Shown: positions 15,666-23,110, numbered from the stretch's first letter. The stretch is DNA of 26,444 nucleotides from Bacteroidales bacterium H5 (GCA_001701225.1 DAAQ01000020.1:1-26444), one strand, 5' to 3'. The notes: generated by a model not told the origin, from the sequence alone. Numbers and translations are program-made.

Positions 15666-17597
15666 ATGAAAAAACTGTTCACCGCCGTCACACTTTCGGC
15701 AATGTCGCTTGCAGCATGGGCCGCACCGACATTCGACGGATATGTGACTGACCCGGATCCGGGTATCGTAAGCCAGATTCAGGACATCACCGTCATCTTC
15801 CCCGGTTGCGAGGAGGTAGAGTTCAACACCCGCGATGCCGTATATATGCTCGACAGTAACTATGACGAGGTTCCGGGAGCTCTCCAGCAGGGCGGCAACG
15901 CCATCATGTTTACACCTGAGACTACAATCACGGCCGCCGGCGAATATACCCTTGTGATAGGCGAGGGCGCCCTTTGCGGATATGACGCCGAATACAACTC
16001 GGTAGACAATCCGTCTGAAATCTATATCACCTATGTCATCGAAGGCGGTTCGCAGGGTGGCGGAGGCGAGCTCAACTATCTCGGTTACACAAGCGTACCC
16101 GCCGAGGGTGAGGTCGAGGCACTCTCCGAGATAAAGGTGACCTTCCCCAACATATTCGATGTCGACTTCAACAGCAAGAAGGATGTGGTGCTCACCCATA
16201 ATGGCACTGCGGTCGAAGGTATCAAGGTGACAGGCGGTTCGGCCCTCACCGTCAAGCTCAATGCAGAGGCTACCGAGCCCGGCAACTATGCCCTCACAAT
16301 CGCTGCGGGCGCCCTCTGTGGCTTCAGCGAGACATACGATAATTGGCTCGACAACCCGGAAGAGATTTCTCTGGCATGGAATATAAAGGCTCCCGTAGGT
16401 ACCGTTGATTTCAGCTATCTCGCCACACCGGCCCCAGGATCGACAATGGCAGAGCTCTCCGAGGCAATCCTGACCTTCGGCTCGCTCAATGAGGTATCGC
16501 TTGCCGAAGGTGCTCTTGCGACAGTGACCCTGAACGGCGAGACCCTCGAAGCTGTAAACTATACCATCGCCCGTGGCGAGGCAAACAACCAGCTCAAGGT
16601 GACATTCTCTCCCGCCATCACATCGCACGGCGAGGACATAGCCGTAAACCTGCTCTTCCCCGCCGCGTCGCTCACAGGAGTACAAGGCGACATCACAGCC
16701 CCCAACACCGATGCAATCTCGCTCAGCTATACTGTTGTGGCTCCTGTAACCTATGACCTGACCCTTGAGCTCAGCCGTCCTACCCAGCCCAACGCCGACG
16801 GCGAGATAAGTGCCGAGAAACAGCTTGACTCCTTCTTCTTCAGCTCGGACATGAGCGGACTCGTTGTGAGCGAGCAGACCGAGACCAACATTACCATCAA
16901 AGAGGTCAACGGAGATTTCGAGGCATCGGCAGTGCTGAAGAAGGCCTATGGTCTTGATTCAAGCAAGTCATATTTCTCGGCAGCTTTCAACCGTCAGCCC
17001 ACCTACAACGGCGAATATATCATAACCGTTGAGCAGGGAGCCTTCGGTACAGAGCTGTGGGGTGAGAATCATGAGTTGGGACGCGCAAATATGGCACAGA
17101 CCCTGCATTTCATCCTTGTCGACGGCAGCGACCGTGTCAAGTATGACCTCGAGCCCTCCGAGGTGACACCTGCCGAGGGCACATACGGTACAGGAGCCGA
17201 GTTCGCTACAATCACCGTCAAGTTCGATACTCCCGACGTCACCCTCTCTGACGCTACCGTCATCTATGCGACCCTCGCAGGTGTAGACACCGACTATAGG
17301 GAAGATGGCGTGTTCACCGCCAACGGCGACGGCACATTCACCGTATCGTTCACCGCTCCCACCACCGACGGCACATACATGTTCAATGTCCTCCAGGGCG
17401 CATTCGCCGCTGCAGGTGGCCGACTCAGCACACCCATCAGCCGCGAATACAAGCTTGACGGCAAATCGGCCATAACCGAGATTGAGGCAGACGCAGCCGA
17501 TGTCAAGGTCTACAATCTCCAGGGCATCCCCGTAAGCGGCAAGCCCCTCCCCGGCCACATCTACATCATCAACGGCAAGAAAGTACTTGTGAAATAA
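15666..17597 (+). CDS. Secreted protein with about five tandem Ig-like repeats and a C-terminal sorting domain
   Basis: A 643-residue exported protein with a signal peptide (1-20, cleavage near AWAA). The mature part is built of about five beta-sandwich units at roughly 21-125, 136-240, 248-358, 362-486 and 492-597. The first two are clear relatives: each has a start like GY(V/T)xxP, a strand ending in TVIFP or KVTFP, an AGEYTL or PGNYAL strand, a GALCG turn, and DNPxEI near the end. Units 3-5 are more divergent but keep the NGEYIITVEQGAF or DGTYMFNVLQGAF strand. The tail VYNLQGIPV and GHIYIINGKKVLVK matches type A sorting domains. No enzyme motif is seen, so an adhesive or structural surface role is likely (inference). 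It is the last gene of the trio. Confidence 0.75.
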   Translation: MKKLFTAVTLSAMSLAAWAAPTFDGYVTDPDPGIVSQIQDITVIFPGCEEVEFNTRDAVYMLDSNYDEVPGALQQGGNAIMFTPETTITAAGEYTLVIGEGALCGYDAEYNSVDNPSEIYITYVIEGGSQGGGGELNYLGYTSVPAEGEVEALSEIKVTFPNIFDVDFNSKKDVVLTHNGTAVEGIKVTGGSALTVKLNAEATEPGNYALTIAAGALCGFSETYDNWLDNPEEISLAWNIKAPVGTVDFSYLATPAPGSTMAELSEAILTFGSLNEVSLAEGALATVTLNGETLEAVNYTIARGEANNQLKVTFSPAITSHGEDIAVNLLFPAASLTGVQGDITAPNTDAISLSYTVVAPVTYDLTLELSRPTQPNADGEISAEKQLDSFFFSSDMSGLVVSEQTETNITIKEVNGDFEASAVLKKAYGLDSSKSYFSAAFNRQPTYNGEYIITVEQGAFGTELWGENHELGRANMAQTLHFILVDGSDRVKYDLEPSEVTPAEGTYGTGAEFATITVKFDTPDVTLSDATVIYATLAGVDTDYREDGVFTANGDGTFTVSFTAPTTDGTYMFNVLQGAFAAAGGRLSTPISREYKLDGKSAITEIEADAADVKVYNLQGIPVSGKPLPGHIYIINGKKVLVK

Positions 17598-17612
17598 TCC
17601 TTTTTCACCCTT

Positions 17613-17688
17613 TATCTGAGGAGGCCCGGAGGGCCGAGGATTATCACGAACCCCATGCGCAGCGTGGGGAAACTGTGACACTTAGATA
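17613..17688 (+). other. Multibranched fold in the 3' region of the secreted-protein operon
   Basis: TATCTGAG (17613-17620) can pair with CTTAGATA (17681-17688, one G-T wobble), enclosing two hairpins: GGCCC-GGA-GGGCC (17623-17635) and CCCCATGC-GCA-GCGTGGGG (17651-17669), the latter extended by TCAC/GTGA (17644-17647 with 17675-17678). It starts 15 bases after the stop codon of the last secreted-protein gene. There is no T-run, so I do not call it a terminator. Confidence 0.4.
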
Positions 17689-17691
17689 GTC

Positions 17692-17749
17692 ATGAGCCTC
17701 GGTGAGGCGACATTATGGTAACCATAATATCGCCTCTCACGAGGCTCAT
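17692..17749. repeat. Long near-perfect palindrome (58 bp)
   Basis: ATGAGCCTCG (17692-17701) pairs with CGAGGCTCAT (17740-17749), GAGGCGA (17704-17710) with TCGCCTC (17730-17736), and ATTATGGT (17712-17719) with ACCATAAT (17721-17728). About 25 base pairs form with only short interruptions. There is no T-tract on either side and no coding frame of interest. Confidence 0.75.
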
Positions 17750-17776
17750 TTGCAAGGTGGGCCCGCTGTCCCCACA

Positions 17777-18156
17777 CTGCGTGCAATGCAGTTAAAATAA
17801 CATCACACCCTTGTGAGATAACAAGATATTATATTGATGAGGTTTTGCCATCTGAAGCCCCCAGCCGCGAAGCGGCGATATGTGGAAAACCCCATATCGA
17901 GCCCAAAGGGCGATGGTATGGGGAAACCGAGCATATGACCACCGGGCCTCGAAGAGGTCCTTTAATTATATACGGGAATTAAAGGACCTCTTCGAGGCCC
18001 GTCTGTATGTCGGAATATTTACCCCACACCATCGCCGTGGACGGGATATACGCCCTCAGACGGGCTATCCCGTCACACGGCTCGATGTGGGGCTTTCCAC
18101 ATATCGCCGCTTCGCGGCTGGAGGATAACGCCTTATCTTAACTGCATCACATGCAG
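17777..18156. repeat. Nested inverted-repeat (foldback, REP-like) element
   Basis: Five inverted-repeat layers are nested in 380 bases: 17777-17795 with 18138-18156 (16 of 19), 17861-17888 with 18094-18121 (28 of 28), 17890-17903 with 18079-18092 (13 of 14, the other a T-G wobble), 17909-17923 with 18022-18036 (14 of 15), and 17943-17967 with 17977-18001 (25 of 25, 9-nt loop). A side hairpin at 18037-18078 forms a three-way junction. Arms contain mini-hairpins such as GCCGC-GAA-GCGGC (17864-17876). No target-site duplication, transposase or credible coding frame is visible. It lies between the secreted-protein operon and a minus-strand gene remnant. It could be a foldback transposable element, a compound REP element or a structured RNA. 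Confidence 0.8.
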
Positions 18157-18214
18157 CATTAAGAACACCCTCCGGGGATTGGCCGGACGGGTGGGGAGGG
18201 GGGAATGGGATTTG

Positions 18215-18466
18215 TCAGAAGATGAGCCAGCGTTTGTGGGGTTTCTCGGGAGGACGGACAATCTCAACCTTGTTGAAGAGCTCGGCCTCGGCAGGGGTCA
18301 TCTTGTGGAAATTGCGGTATTTGGCGGGGAAGCCTATCACCGTCACCGAGCCTCCACGCAGGAATCCGCGCTGATTCACTATATATTGTGGCTCGACAAG
18401 CACATCGGCACCGGCGTCCTGAAGCATACGGGCCTCGGTATTCTGCTTGACGGTCGAGATTGACAC
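18215..18466 (-). pseudogene. C-terminal remnant of a small envelope protein (no proper start)
   Basis: The frame encodes about 83 residues with a conserved-looking core, EARMLQDAGADVLVEPQY and VTVIGFPAKYRNF, resembling the C-terminal half of small Bacteroidota envelope proteins that share an 'xxAGADVLVxPxY...VTVxGyPAxYxNF' pattern (recalled from memory, no family number). The only start near the 5' end is a GTG at 18466 with no signal peptide. The frame stays open upstream, without ATG, GTG or TTG, into the terminator hairpin at 18482-18524. The only nearby ATG (ATG CCG TAG at 18473-18475) is out of frame. This suggests loss of the N-terminal part, or an unusual start. It ends 59 bases from the palindrome element. 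Confidence 0.5.
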
Positions 18467-18481
18467 GCTACGGCATGGATT

Positions 18482-18524
18482 AAAAACTGCGTTCCCCGCC
18501 GCGAGACAACTCGAAGCGGGGAAC
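18482..18524 (-). terminator. Terminator of the LytTR/ABC efflux operon
   Basis: Read on the minus strand, GTTCCCCGC pairs with GCGGGGAAC (18516-18524 with 18491-18499) and the inner CGAG pairs with CTCG around a TTGT loop. A TTTTT run follows (18482-18486). It lies about 50 bases after the stop of the permease gene. Confidence 0.82.
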
Positions 18525-18574
18525 GGCTTACACCTATTATATTTAATCTAACCAATCATTACAGTAACCTGTAA

Positions 18575-19792
18575 TCATTCATATCGTATGGCCTCGATGG
18601 GGTCGAGCCCGGCGGCCTTCTTGGCGGGATACCACCCGAAGAACACTCCGGTGACAGTGCAGACGGCAAACGACAGCACGACCGAGTAGAGCTGAATCGC
18701 CACAGGCCAGTGTGCCACGATGTTGACTATCCACGAGGCAAGCACACCGACGATGATGCCGATGACACCGCCACTGACGCTGATTATGACGGCCTCGATG
18801 AGAAACTGCGACAGGATGTCTATGCCGCGGGCACCGATGGACATACGCAGGCCAATCTCGCGCGTGCGCTCGGTGACAGACACATACATGATATTCATGA
18901 TGCCGATTCCACCCACGAGGAGCGAGATTCCGGCAATACAGGCAAGGAGCACGGTCATCATGTCGCTGGTCGAGTTCATCATCTCGCTCAGCTCCTGCTG
19001 CGAGCGTATCTCGAAATCGTTGTCAGCGCCGTCCTGAATCTTGTGACGGGTGCGCAGCACGTCGGTGATGGCCTCGATGGTCTCGTCGGTGCGATTCTCG
19101 TCGGTCGCGCTGGCAAAGATGCCCTGGATATAGTCGATGGCGAGCACGCGCTTCATCACCGTGGTATATGGGGCGAGCACGACGTCATCCTGGTCCTGCC
19201 CCATCGAGTTTGTGCCCTTGGACTCGAGGGTGCCGATGACGGTGAGGGGTATCTTGCCGAAACGTATCACCCGCCCCACGGGATCCTCGCCGCCGGGGAA
19301 GAGGTTGTCGGCCACCGTCTTGCCGAGTATGCACACCTTGGCCGCGCTCTTGATGTCCTGCTGGGTGAACATCGAGCCGTCCTTTATCTTGAGCTTGCGT
19401 ATGTCGAGATAGTCGGGTGTGATGCCGGTGACAGACGAGGGGTAGTTGTTGTTGCCGTTGACAAACTGGCCCGACGAGTTGACCTGCGGCGATATGGCCG
19501 CGATGCCGGGGAGGGCCTGCAGGGCCTCGTAGTCGGCCACCTCGAGGGTCTGCATGTCGTCGGCGCTCTGGCGCACGCCGCCGCGCTGCATGTTGCCGGG
19601 ATGTATCATTATCATGTTCGAGCCCATTTCGGAGATCTGCTCGCGGATGCTGTTCTTGGAGCCCTGTCCGATAGCGAGCATGGTTATCACCGACGCCACA
19701 CCTATGATGATGCCGAGCATAGTGAGGAAACAGCGCAGCTTGTTGTTGTTGAGTGCCTTGAGGGCTATCTTGAGTAGGTTGCCGAGTTTCAT
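18575..19792 (-). CDS. ABC transporter permease, MacB/FtsX type
   Basis: A 405-residue inner-membrane permease of the MacB family, with four transmembrane helices. TM1 lies at about 19-42 (CFLTMLGIIIGVASVITMLAI). A large periplasmic MacB_PCD domain (about 45-270) follows, then TM2 (278-303, with ISLLVGGIGIMNIMYV), the cytoplasmic coupling motif ERTREIGLRMSIGA (308-321), TM3 (about 328-356) and TM4 (about 369-387). It lacks the fused N-terminal ATPase of Escherichia coli MacB; a separate ATPase gene ends 7 bases upstream. In MacB-type systems the permease works as a mechanotransmission pump that pushes periplasmic substrates through the adaptor and TolC channel. It is the last gene of the operon. 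Confidence 0.92.
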   Translation of the reverse strand: MKLGNLLKIALKALNNNKLRCFLTMLGIIIGVASVITMLAIGQGSKNSIREQISEMGSNMIMIHPGNMQRGGVRQSADDMQTLEVADYEALQALPGIAAISPQVNSSGQFVNGNNNYPSSVTGITPDYLDIRKLKIKDGSMFTQQDIKSAAKVCILGKTVADNLFPGGEDPVGRVIRFGKIPLTVIGTLESKGTNSMGQDQDDVVLAPYTTVMKRVLAIDYIQGIFASATDENRTDETIEAITDVLRTRHKIQDGADNDFEIRSQQELSEMMNSTSDMMTVLLACIAGISLLVGGIGIMNIMYVSVTERTREIGLRMSIGARGIDILSQFLIEAVIISVSGGVIGIIVGVLASWIVNIVAHWPVAIQLYSVVLSFAVCTVTGVFFGWYPAKKAAGLDPIEAIRYE

Positions 19793-19799
19793 GTCGTTG

Positions 19800-20558
19800 T
19801 CAGTCGTTGTCGGTTGGCAGGTTCTCGTATGCCTCGCGGGCCGAGGCCATCGAGGGATTGAGTGTATCGGAGACCACCTTGCCGTCGCGCAGCACTATGT
19901 TGCGCGACGAGTAGAGGGCGAGCTCGGGATTGTGGGTCACGAAGATGATGGTGCGTCCGCGGGCATGCAGTTCCTGGAACAGCATGAGGATGCTGAACGA
20001 TGTGCGTGTGTCGAGATTGCCGGTGGCCTCGTCGGCCAGGATGATGACGGGGTCGTTGACCAGAGCGCGGGCTATGGCCACACGCTGCTGCTGTCCGCCC
20101 GACATCTGGTTGCTCTTGTGGTTGAGGCGCTTCTCCAGCCCTACGGCCTCGAGGGCGCGCACAGCCCGCTCACGCCGCTCCCTCGACGAGACGGCGGGGT
20201 TATAGAGCAGCGGCAGCTCGACATTCTCGATGGCGGTGGTCTTAGGCAGAAGGTTGTAGTTCTGGAACACGAAACCTATCTTGCGGTTGCGTGTCACGGC
20301 TCGCTGGTTCTTGCTCATAGACTGCACCGACACTCCGTCAAGGATATATTCGCCCGAGGTGGGGGTGTCGAGACAGCCGAGTATGTTGAGCAGGGTCGAC
20401 TTGCCCGAACCGGAGGTACCCATGATGGTGACAAACTCGCCCTCGCGTATGGCGAACGACACACCTCTGAGCGCCTTGACCTTCTCGCCGCCGACGATGA
20501 ACTCGCGGCGCAGCGACGCGACACGTATTATCTCCTTATCCGTACTCATGGCCATCAT
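19800..20558 (-). CDS. ABC transporter ATP-binding protein (MacB/LolD type)
   Basis: A 252-residue nucleotide-binding subunit that would power the adjacent permease. Motifs: Walker A GTSGSGKST (47-55), Q-loop Gln99 in FVFQNYNLLP, signature MSGGQQQRVAIARAL (152-166), Walker B VIILADEATGNLD (171-183) and switch His209 in FVTHN. These match the MacB/LolD/FtsE group. The ATG at 20558 overlaps the adaptor stop codon as ATGA; a second ATG follows immediately and a third two codons later, so the exact start could shift by up to three residues. Translational coupling with the adaptor and 7-base spacing to the permease support one operon. No lesion is visible. Confidence 0.94.
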   Translation of the reverse strand: MMAMSTDKEIIRVASLRREFIVGGEKVKALRGVSFAIREGEFVTIMGTSGSGKSTLLNILGCLDTPTSGEYILDGVSVQSMSKNQRAVTRNRKIGFVFQNYNLLPKTTAIENVELPLLYNPAVSSRERRERAVRALEAVGLEKRLNHKSNQMSGGQQQRVAIARALVNDPVIILADEATGNLDTRTSFSILMLFQELHARGRTIIFVTHNPELALYSSRNIVLRDGKVVSDTLNPSMASAREAYENLPTDND

Positions 20559-21724
20559 TTCTTTTTGTTGCGGCCCGGGGGCTGGGGGGCAAAGGGGCTC
20601 CGCTCGGAGTCGGCTCCGGGAGCATCGGCCAGCGGTGCATCCTCATATCCGGTGGCCACGACCGTCCCCTCGGCGAGTCCCGAGGTTATCTGTGTCTTTA
20701 TGCCGTTGCTCTCGCCGACAGTCACCGCCACCGGCACCAGACGGTCGCCGTCTACGGTCCAGATGCATTTCTGTCCCTCGGCAAGCGCGGGCTCGGCACC
20801 CGAGGCCACAGGCAGGTCCTTGGCATCGGGGATGTCGCGGGGCTCGAAAGTGAACGCCTTCGTGGGCAGGAGCAGCACGTCGTCCTGACGCATCACATAG
20901 ATGGTGAGGTTTGCCGTGAGGCCCGGTATCAGCTTATGGTCGGGATTATCGGCAGCCACGACCACCTCGTATGTCACCACATTGCTCTCTGTGGTGGGAT
21001 TGAGGCGCACCTGCGTCACCTTCCCCTCGAAGAGCTGGTCGGGATAGGCGTCGACCGAGAATGTCACCCCCTGCCCTACCTTGACGTGGCCTATGTCGGC
21101 TTCGTCGACATTGCCGATGACCTGCATGTTGTCGAGGTCGGCGATGGTATAGAGGTTGGCCACGCTCATGTTCGAGACCACGGTCTGTCCCACCTCGACG
21201 TCGCGCGAGATGACGATGCCGTCTATGGGCGAATATATCTCGGCATAGTTGAGGTTCTTGGCGGCGCGCACCTTGTCGGCCTTGGCCTTGTCATAGGCGG
21301 TCTTGGAGACCTCGAGGTCTTTGGTTGAGGTCTGGAACTCGTAGTCGCTGATGAGTTTCTTGTCGTGCAGCGCTTTGTCGCGGTTGTAGTTGGTGAGGTT
21401 ATACTCGTATGTTAGGCGCGCAGACTCGACATTGGCCTCGGCGCTGCGCAGGTCGCTCTCGAGCATGGTCTTCTCGATCTCGGCTATAAGCTCGCCTTTG
21501 GTCACGACGGTGTTATAGTCGGCATAGAGCTTGTCTATGATGCCGGTGACCTGTGTGCCGACATCGACCTGGGTCACCGACTCGACGGTGCCCGTGGCGG
21601 TTACGGTCTCGGTGAGCTCGCCACGCTCGGCGCGGACGGTCTCGAGCGATACCCTCTGCTTCTCTCCGCAGGCCACGAGGAGCAACGCGGGGAGTGCGAG
21701 CATCAATATTCTGCTTGGTTTCAT
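20555..21724 (-). CDS. Periplasmic adaptor of the MacAB-type exporter (MacA-like lipoprotein)
   Basis: A 389-residue membrane-fusion protein. The N-terminus is a lipoprotein signal with lipobox LVAC (Cys19); E. coli MacA has a membrane helix instead. The lipoyl-like barrel is split around 50-85 (VDVGTQVTGII, VTKGELIAEIE) and 160-190 (AEIYSPIDGIVISRDVEVGQTV). A helical hairpin spans about 88-158 and should contact the TolC-like partner. A beta-barrel follows (NVDEADIGHVKVGQGVTFSVDAYP), then a membrane-proximal domain. The C-terminus is Pro-rich and ends in lysines. The stop overlaps the ATPase start by four bases, and the outer-membrane factor gene ends 23 bases upstream. Confidence 0.92.
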   Translation of the reverse strand: MKPSRILMLALPALLLVACGEKQRVSLETVRAERGELTETVTATGTVESVTQVDVGTQVTGIIDKLYADYNTVVTKGELIAEIEKTMLESDLRSAEANVESARLTYEYNLTNYNRDKALHDKKLISDYEFQTSTKDLEVSKTAYDKAKADKVRAAKNLNYAEIYSPIDGIVISRDVEVGQTVVSNMSVANLYTIADLDNMQVIGNVDEADIGHVKVGQGVTFSVDAYPDQLFEGKVTQVRLNPTTESNVVTYEVVVAADNPDHKLIPGLTANLTIYVMRQDDVLLLPTKAFTFEPRDIPDAKDLPVASGAEPALAEGQKCIWTVDGDRLVPVAVTVGESNGIKTQITSGLAEGTVVATGYEDAPLADAPGADSERSPFAPQPPGRNKKK

Positions 21725-21747
21725 AACTGATATAATACGGTGTTTTG

Positions 21748-23052
21748 TTACGGTAAAGTGACTGTGGCGTTTCTGTAAAACTCTATCATCTTCTGTCCCA
21801 GCATGGCCATATATTTGGCCTGCAGCAGGGTATGCTGCGCCTCGACATACGAGTTGTGGGCCGTCATCAGCTCGACGGTATCGACATAACCGAGCTCGAA
21901 ACGCTCGTTGGTGAGCTCGTCGGTGAGCCGGGCCGACTCGAGCTGCTGCTCGGCGGCGGTATAGCGCGACTGGGCCGAACGGGTGTCTATATACCAGTTC
22001 TCGACCGTCTGGTCAAGCTCGGTGAGACGCTGGTCTATGTCGAGCTGCGCATCCATCTGCTGCACCTTGGCACGGGCCACTGCGGTCTTGGTCTTCTTGT
22101 TGTCAAGAATGGGGATAGAGAGTGTGAGTCCCAGAGATTCGTTCCATCCACGCTTGAGCGATGTGCCGAATGCAGCCCCGGGGGCGGCATAGCCTGTCCC
22201 GGCGCCCGCATTGAGCGTCAGACGCGGCGAACGCCCCGCACGGGCTATGGCCACATCGACCTCCGAGGCCTCGCTCTCGAGCTCGAGCCCCTTGATGCGC
22301 AGGTCGGTGTCGCGCGCCAGGGCACAGCTCTCGGTTATCGGGGGGAGTGCCGCCATCACCTGCGCGGAGTCCCACTCGACGGGTGCGGGGGTGATGTCTG
22401 TATCGACCCCGAGCTCGAGGAGCTGTTTCAGCTCCATGCGGCGGGTGTCATAGGTGGCGCGGGCATTGACCACGGCATAGCGGTCCTGCTCGGCCTGCGA
22501 CCTGAGCTGGGCATAATCCACCCGCGACATACGCCCGGCCTCCATGAGCTGCTGTCCGCGGTCGGCCTGAGCCTCGCTCACCTTGGCGGCCTCGTCATAG
22601 ATACCTATCGACTCGCGGGCATAGAGGATGTTGACATATACCTGCAGCAGGTCGGTCTCGAGGGTGCGTAGCTGATGGCCTGTGTTGAGGCGGTCAATCT
22701 CGGTCTGCAGGCGGTTGCGCTTGATAGTGTTCTCGCGCTCGCCACCGTTCCACACGGTCCATCCGGCATTGAGGCCGTACGAGCTGTTGTAACCGTTCTT
22801 GTTCCCCTCGCCCCAGGGATAGTTGGCATAGGCGTGCGATGTGGCAAAATCGAGCGTAGGCTGCCATTGGGCCTTGGCCTCCTCGAGATTATAGGCCGAT
22901 GTCTCCTCACTGAGCCGTGACTTCTGCAGCGAGATATTGTGCTCGCGGGCATAGCTCACGCAGTCGGCATAGGTCCAGACGCCGCTCACAGGCTCGGCAT
23001 GGACGATGGCTGACATCAGCAGAAATGCGGTGATGATTGCGGTTGGTTTCAT
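21748..23052 (-). CDS. TolC-family outer-membrane factor of the ABC exporter
   Basis: A 434-residue outer-membrane efflux channel. It has a cleavable signal peptide (about 1-19, ending VHA) and then VWTYADCVSYAREHNISLQKS, a typical TolC-family N-terminal helix. Two repeats of long helices with beta-strands follow: LGLTLSIPILDNKKTKTAVARAK in the second half and FELGYVDTVELMTAHNSYVEAQ near the end. It shares only family-level features with the factor at 6453, so the two pumps have separate channels. It is the first exporter gene, preceded by a 103-base gap that holds a candidate LytTR operator and a -7-like box, and is followed 23 bases later by the adaptor. Confidence 0.92.
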   Translation of the reverse strand: MKPTAIITAFLLMSAIVHAEPVSGVWTYADCVSYAREHNISLQKSRLSEETSAYNLEEAKAQWQPTLDFATSHAYANYPWGEGNKNGYNSSYGLNAGWTVWNGGERENTIKRNRLQTEIDRLNTGHQLRTLETDLLQVYVNILYARESIGIYDEAAKVSEAQADRGQQLMEAGRMSRVDYAQLRSQAEQDRYAVVNARATYDTRRMELKQLLELGVDTDITPAPVEWDSAQVMAALPPITESCALARDTDLRIKGLELESEASEVDVAIARAGRSPRLTLNAGAGTGYAAPGAAFGTSLKRGWNESLGLTLSIPILDNKKTKTAVARAKVQQMDAQLDIDQRLTELDQTVENWYIDTRSAQSRYTAAEQQLESARLTDELTNERFELGYVDTVELMTAHNSYVEAQHTLLQAKYMAMLGQKMIEFYRNATVTLP

Positions 23053-23074
23053 TGGCGTATGTTGAATTACGCTG

Positions 23075-23082
23075 CAATATTA
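23075..23082 (-). promoter_or_regulatory. Possible -7 box for the ABC exporter genes
   Basis: Minus-strand TAATATTG is one base off TAnnTTTG and sits 22 bases before the TolC-family start codon. The nearer LytTR-type repeat lies 28 bases upstream of it. There is no clear TTTG -33 box, as expected for an activator-dependent promoter. Confidence 0.4.
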
Positions 23083-23110
23083 CATATAATAAGGCGACCG
23101 GTGAAATGAA

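Noticed and set aside
17623..17669. Rho-independent terminator for the secreted-protein operon
   Set aside because: The hairpins are stable but no T-run follows either of them, so I list a structured 3' region instead.
17861..18121. Insertion sequence with 28-bp terminal inverted repeats
   Set aside because: There is no transposase frame between the arms, no visible target-site duplication, and complementarity continues inside and outside the 28-bp arms.
17880..18128. 82-codon open frame on the plus strand inside the palindromic region
   Set aside because: It lies wholly within the inverted repeats, its product is Arg/His-rich with no recognisable pattern, and both halves are explained by the palindrome.
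17598..18214. CRISPR array
   Set aside because: Repeats here are inverted and nested, not direct repeats of constant length with regular unique spacers, and no cas gene is near.
18710..19777. 355-codon frame opposite the MacB-type permease
   Set aside because: It is a shadow of the permease gene on the other strand; the product is His/Asp-rich and the permease has all its family motifs.
19554..20888. 444-codon plus-strand frame opposite the ATPase and adaptor genes
   Set aside because: It covers two well-supported minus-strand genes and has low-complexity composition typical of antisense shadows in GC-rich DNA.
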